Assembly (NCBI RefSeq): GCF_029633865.1
Contig: NC_079221.1
Coordinates: 283,001-347,000 of the forward strand
From: Lampris incognitus
Lineage: Eukaryota > Chordata > Actinopteri > Lampriformes > Lampridae
DNA: 64,000 bases
Reading direction: 5' to 3'
Of this stretch, positions 59,942 through 64,000 are shown piece after piece; position 1 is the first letter of the stretch, and each line of letters starts with the position of its first letter. Both the position numbers and the translations under genes were made by a program. The notes under the pieces were generated by a model. That model was not told where the DNA came from and made no database searches. It saw only the letters and a list, made by a program, of their open reading frames with translations.

Positions 59942-62900
59942 TCATTCTAAATCCAAAGGCATAAATATGGAGTTGGTCCCCCCTTTGCAGCTATAACAGC
60001 TTCCACTCTTCCGAGAAGGCTTTCCACAAGATTTTGGAGTGTGTCTATGGGATTTTTTTGCCCATTCATCCAGAAGAGAATGTGTGAGGTCAGGCACTGA
60101 TTTTGGACGAGAAGACCTGGCTTGCAATCTCCGTTCTAGTTCATCCCAAAGGTGTTCGATGGGGTTGAGGTCAGGGCTCTGTGCGGACCAGTCAAGTTCT
60201 TCCACACCAAACTCACCCAACCATGTCTTAATGGACCTTGCTTTGTGCACTGGGGCACAGTCATGCTGGAACAGAAAAGGGCCCTCCCCAAACTGTTCCC
60301 ACAAAGTTGGAAGCATAGAATTGTCCAAAATGTCTTGGCATGCTGAAGCAGGGATAGACGCTAATATTTTTAAGCACTGGTGCCATGGGCCACCAAGCCC
60401 CTAAATTTGGTGGCCAAAGTACATTTTTGGTGGCCCAAATGTAAAAATACAGAAAAGGCAATTTAACACAACTTAACACTGACACATCAACAAACGAAAA
60501 GATATCAACAAAATGAAAATAAAGCTCATTTGTAAACATACATACATATTCCCTGTCTTAATTCACAGTCTTTTTCACACACCCCTCCTCCATGCCTCTG
60601 CCTCATACACACTCTCTCTCGCTCCCTCCATCCCTGCCTCCCTCCCTCCCAGCATTGTGCCTGTCAGTCATGTCTGCAATAAAAACATTACAAAAAGTAG
60701 TAGAAAACCTATAACACATACTTCTAACTGTAGCCAAAATTGTCAAAATACATGGACAGAATGAATGTTTTTTTTATAATTATTCAAATTGAAAACTCGA
60801 GTTTTTGTAAACATATGGTACATATATTCTCTCACAGTCTCAGTTCAGTCTTTTCGCATCCCTCTGCCTCATACACTCTCGCTTGGTTGCTCCCTCCCTC
60901 CCAGCATTGTCCCGGCGTCAGTCATGTGTACAATAAAAACATTACAAAAAGCAGTAGAATTCTAATCCGCAAGAACCGAAATATAGCGGGCTTGGCACAG
61001 CTTCTCCAGTGTTGGTTCCCAGATGTCGTTGTAGATGTGGGGAATGAATCTACAGCAGTAAAGTTGCTGACAACAACGTTAACACCGTTAACTATGACCG
61101 ACTAGCTGCAATACAAACAGGAAATATGCTACACAAGCTAGCCAACAATAGCCTACTACTGATGAAGAGTAGCTAACGTTACATTATTTGTCCAATAACT
61201 TTAGGTAGCTGCTCTACTTAGTAGCATTAGCACTACGTTAATTTGCAGCATATAAAGCTAACCAGCTAGCTAGCTAACTAGATTATTATTAAACCAACCC
61301 ACCTTGCTATGGCTTTGTCGTTTGCATATCCATGCACCATGTCCATGCCATTCTTGATATGGAGTTCAATAAGCCCAGGGAAAGCACTGAATGCGGTTTC
61401 GTTGCGTACAGACAAGGCTCAACATTTTCGGTTTTTATTTTTCAAAGCCATCCAGCATTGCCGAATTTCACCACAAGAGGACACTGTTACATAACCTCAC
61501 ACGAAAAGGAACAACTTTTGGATCCGTGGAAACATAAAATCTGGGTGAAAATCAGTTTAAACCGATCTGCTCCTTTTAAAAAAATCTGGGTATTTTTCGG
61601 TGAAAATCGGTAAAAACCAAAAACGCTGAGCCTTGCGTACAGAATAGTATGCCATGTTGAAATTTTTAATCATTTTCTCCCATTATCCACCCTCCTATTA
61701 ATGTATTTGTCTCCCTATGGGTGTATTTTATTTTCAGGCGATGTAACTGCAAGGTGTGCAACTGTGCACCTTAAGTGTTGTCCACTTCTTCCATAATTGT
61801 GATGTGGTGTTTCCTGAAGGCATTGTCTCTGATGAAAAATGAGCTAGACTTCTTGGCTTGTTGAGGAAACTGGTGGCACACCGCAGTACGTTATGTCCTT
61901 ACATGTGTCGTATTCTAGCCACTGAAACTCTTGCTTCCATTGAGTCCTAAATTTTCATTGCCGTTCCGTTTTTTCGTAGTCCGCCTTTTGTGTTTCTGGC
62001 TCTTCTTTAGGGATCGTGTTCGCAGCTTGAGTAACGTTAGGCTTAGTAAACCCATACTTCAGCAGCCCCGACATATCAGCAGCTAGCTGGCGACGAGTAA
62101 AATTAAGTTATTGTTGGCGGTTTTTGTAGAAGGTTGAATTAAAAGACATGAATGAATCGGGATGTTTGTGGAACTGTGACGTTGCATTTGCGAAGGGCAG
62201 TGGGTACTTTTTTTTTTTTTTATTAATCTTGACTTGGTGGCCACAGGGAGCCACCTACTGGGGATATATGGTGGCCACAGAGTAACTTCTTATGCCCACG
62301 GGCCATCGGGCCATGGTTAATGTCGAACCCTGCTGAAGTATTAAGATTTCCCTTCACTAGAACTAAGGGGCCTAGCCCAACCCCTGAAAAACAACCCCAT
62401 ACCATTATCCCTCCTCCACCAAACTTTACAGTTGGCACAGTGCAGTCAGGCAGGTAACGTTCTCCTGGCATCCGCCAAACCCAGACTCGTCCATCGGACT
62501 GCCAAACAGAGAAGTGTGATTCGTTTCCACTGCTCCAGAGTCCAGTGGCAGCGTGCTTTACACCACTCCATCCAACGCTTGGCATTGTGCTTGGTGATGT
62601 AAGGCTTGCATGCAGCTGCTCGGCCATGGAAACCCATTCCTTGAAGCTCCTGGCACACAGTTTTTGTGCTGATGTTAATGTCAGAGGAAGTCTGGAACTC
62701 TGCAGTTATTGAGTCAACAGAGCGTTGGCGACTTTTACACACTATGCTCCTCAGCACTCGTTGACCCCGCTGTGGGACTTTACGTGGTCTGCCACTTGGT
62801 GGCTGAGTTGCTGTTGTTCCTAAACGCTTCCACTTTTCAATAATGCCACTTACAGTTGACTGTGGAATATCCAGCAGGGAAGAAATTTCACGAACTGACT

Positions 62901-62967
62901 TATTGCAAAGGTGGCATCCTATGACAGTACCACGCTTGAATTCACTGAGCTCTTCAGAACGACCCAT
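59942..62967 (-). pseudogene. Tc1 transposase, disrupted
   Basis: 62967-62450: MGRSEELSEFKRGTVIGCHL, REISSLLDIPQSTVSGII (helix-turn-helix), PPSGRPRKV (GRPR hook), LRSIVCKSRQRSVDSI. 62627-62340 in another frame: [19 protein letters not shown] and [15 protein letters not shown]. After the hAT, 60328-59942: PFLFQHDCAPVHKARSIKTW (catalytic Asp) and SPDLNPIEHLWDELERRL (second Asp and Glu). One frameshift near 62560 and the insertion prevent expression. Confidence 0.92.
60349..62332 (-). mobile_element. hAT-type insertion in Tc1
   Basis: Starts cagggatagac, ends gtcgaaccctg; tgctgaag is duplicated exactly (60341-60348, 62331-62338, the last two element bases being shared). On the minus strand about 62068-61790 encodes MSGLLKYGFTKPNVTQ, then after a stop KFRTQWKQEFQWLEYD and CKDITYC, a transposase N-terminus of the zinc-finger hAT type. 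ggtggcc motifs mark both ends. No catalytic region; non-autonomous. Confidence 0.82.
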
Positions 62968-63099
62968 TCTTTAACAAATGTTTGTAAATGCAGACTGCAT
63001 GGCTAGCTGCTGGATTTATACACCTGTGGCAATGGGTCTGAATGGACACCTGAATTCAATGATTAAGAAGCGTGTCCCAATACTTTTGTACATATACTA

Positions 63100-63590
63100 G
63101 TTTATATATATTCATACATGCACACATCTATTCATCTGTCAAGGATTCAAAAAGTTTTTTCACCATATGCTTCACGTTCAAGTACAATGAGCAGTGATAT
63201 GCCTTTTTTAGTAAACTCTGAAATTGTACAAAAATAAGAGAAGTAAAAACAACACCAGTAAATACAAAAGTGTGCAAATAAGAAAACAACGTGCAGGATC
63301 TGTATGGAGGAAGGTGACATTGGCAAAGTGTATGTATACATAGTATACACATGTAAGTTATTTATGTTATTGTTGTTATTTGGTATTAAGTACCCTCATA
63401 ACCTGGGGAAACAAAATCCGTCTCTCTGTGTTGGCCTTGTGGCTGAGGAGGCGTCTGCCTGACCACAGAGGCTGAAACAGTCTGCTATTGGGATGATGGC
63501 AATCTATAATAATCCTTTTTACCCTGTTCATTCATTTGCCAATTGATTGGTCAATATATTGAAAATCATTCCCCCACGCCCATGCACCAA
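63100..63590. other. receptor intron, unassigned
   Basis: Mostly AT-rich. 63420-63490 (ccttgtggctgaggaggcgtctgcctgaccacagaggctgaaacag) resembles a dispersed fish repeat, which I cannot name. Confidence 0.45.
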
Positions 63591-63594
63591 TCCA

Positions 63595-64000
63595 CTGATT
63601 CCTCTGTCCACTCATTCCTCTGTCCACTGATCCCTCTGTCCACTCATTCCTCTGTCCACTGATCCCTCTGTCCACTCATTCCTCTGTCCACTGATCCCTC
63701 TGTCCACTCATTCCTCTGTCCACTGACCCCTCTGTCCATTCATTCCTCTGTCCACTGATCCCTCTGTCCACTCATTCCTCTGTCCACTGATGCCTCTGTC
63801 CATTCATTCCTCTGTCCACTGACCCCACTGTCTATTCATTCCTCTGTCCACTGATCCCTCTGTCCACTCATTCCTCTGTCCACTGATACCTCTGTCCACT
63901 CATTCCTCTGTCCACTGATCCCTCTGTCCACTCATTCCTCTGTCCACTCATTCCACTGTCCACTCATTCCTCTGTCCACTGATCCCTCTGTCCACTCATT
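63595..64000. repeat. 32-bp minisatellite
   Basis: Unit ctctgtccactcattc joined to ctctgtccactgatcc, repeated about 12 times with few changes and running off the right edge. The half-units of 16 bp are themselves similar, a higher-order structure. Confidence 0.96.

Larger units (their letters stand above)
59890..63088 (-). mobile_element. Tc1/mariner transposon, split by a hAT
   Basis: Inverted ends caaaagtattgggaca / tgtcccaatacttttg with TA on both sides (59888-59889, 63089-63090). The transposase on the minus strand is cut in two by the 60349-62332 insertion. Without it the element would be about 1.2 kb, the usual Tc1 size. It lies in the receptor intron upstream of the membrane-segment exon. 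Confidence 0.94.

Noticed and set aside
63595..64000. CRISPR-like array
   Set aside because: No unique spacers; continuous 32-bp tandem repeat in a vertebrate intron.
59773..64000. Search for ligand-binding exons of the TGF-beta receptor
   Set aside because: No Cys-rich extracellular frame on the minus strand; the interval is a Tc1/hAT composite and simple repeats.

Overview
This is nuclear DNA from a ray-finned (teleost) fish. It has intron-containing vertebrate genes, many short microsatellites, and a repeat mix typical of teleosts: CR1/L2-type, RTE-type and I-type LINEs, a Penelope-like element, tRNA-derived SINEs, several hAT transposons and a Tc1/mariner element. No operons, CRISPR arrays or prokaryotic genes are present.

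Two host genes are recognisable, both on the minus strand. (1) Five 5' exons of leishmanolysin-like peptidase (lmln) lie between 9983 and 6184, including the signal-peptide exon. The rest of the gene, with the zinc-protease active site, lies off the left edge. (2) A TGF-beta receptor type-2-like serine/threonine kinase has five coding exons between 59772 and 33828, covering the transmembrane segment, the complete kinase domain and an unusually long acidic/Ser-Pro tail. Its ligand-binding exons lie off the right edge. Between the two genes (10-33.8 kb) I see mobile elements, low-complexity DNA and a weak set of possible untranslated exons near 21.1-21.5 kb.

Layout. 1-3.15 kb: RTE-type LINE broken by an L2 tail and by a hAT element with an 8-bp target duplication. 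3.2-5.9 kb: SINE pieces, a possible solo LTR, a hAT remnant. 6.2-10.2 kb: lmln 5' half. 10.3-20 kb: I-type LINE (minus) carrying a Penelope-like element with GIY-YIG domain and hammerhead-like repeats, plus a CR1/L2-type LINE. 20-20.2 kb: tandem array with telomere-type repeats. 22.5-25.4 kb: decayed multicopy Cys-rich gene cut by L2. 26-28.2 kb: minisatellite split by L2. 28.2-33.6 kb: SINEs and tandem repeats. 33.8-59.8 kb: receptor gene, whose 22.5-kb kinase intron holds two adjacent full-size hAT elements (one carrying an L2 copy inside an exon) and a four-layer nest (LINE > full-length CR1/L2 with ORF1 esterase > SINE, plus a 1.9-kb DNA transposon in the outer LINE). 59.9-63.1 kb: Tc1 element carrying a hAT insertion. 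63.6-64 kb: 32-bp minisatellite.

The nesting order and target duplications give a relative history of insertions. The most notable items are the Penelope element with its paired hammerhead-type repeats, the LINE with an esterase ORF1, the long receptor tail, the splice sites built on microsatellites, and the telomere-motif array.
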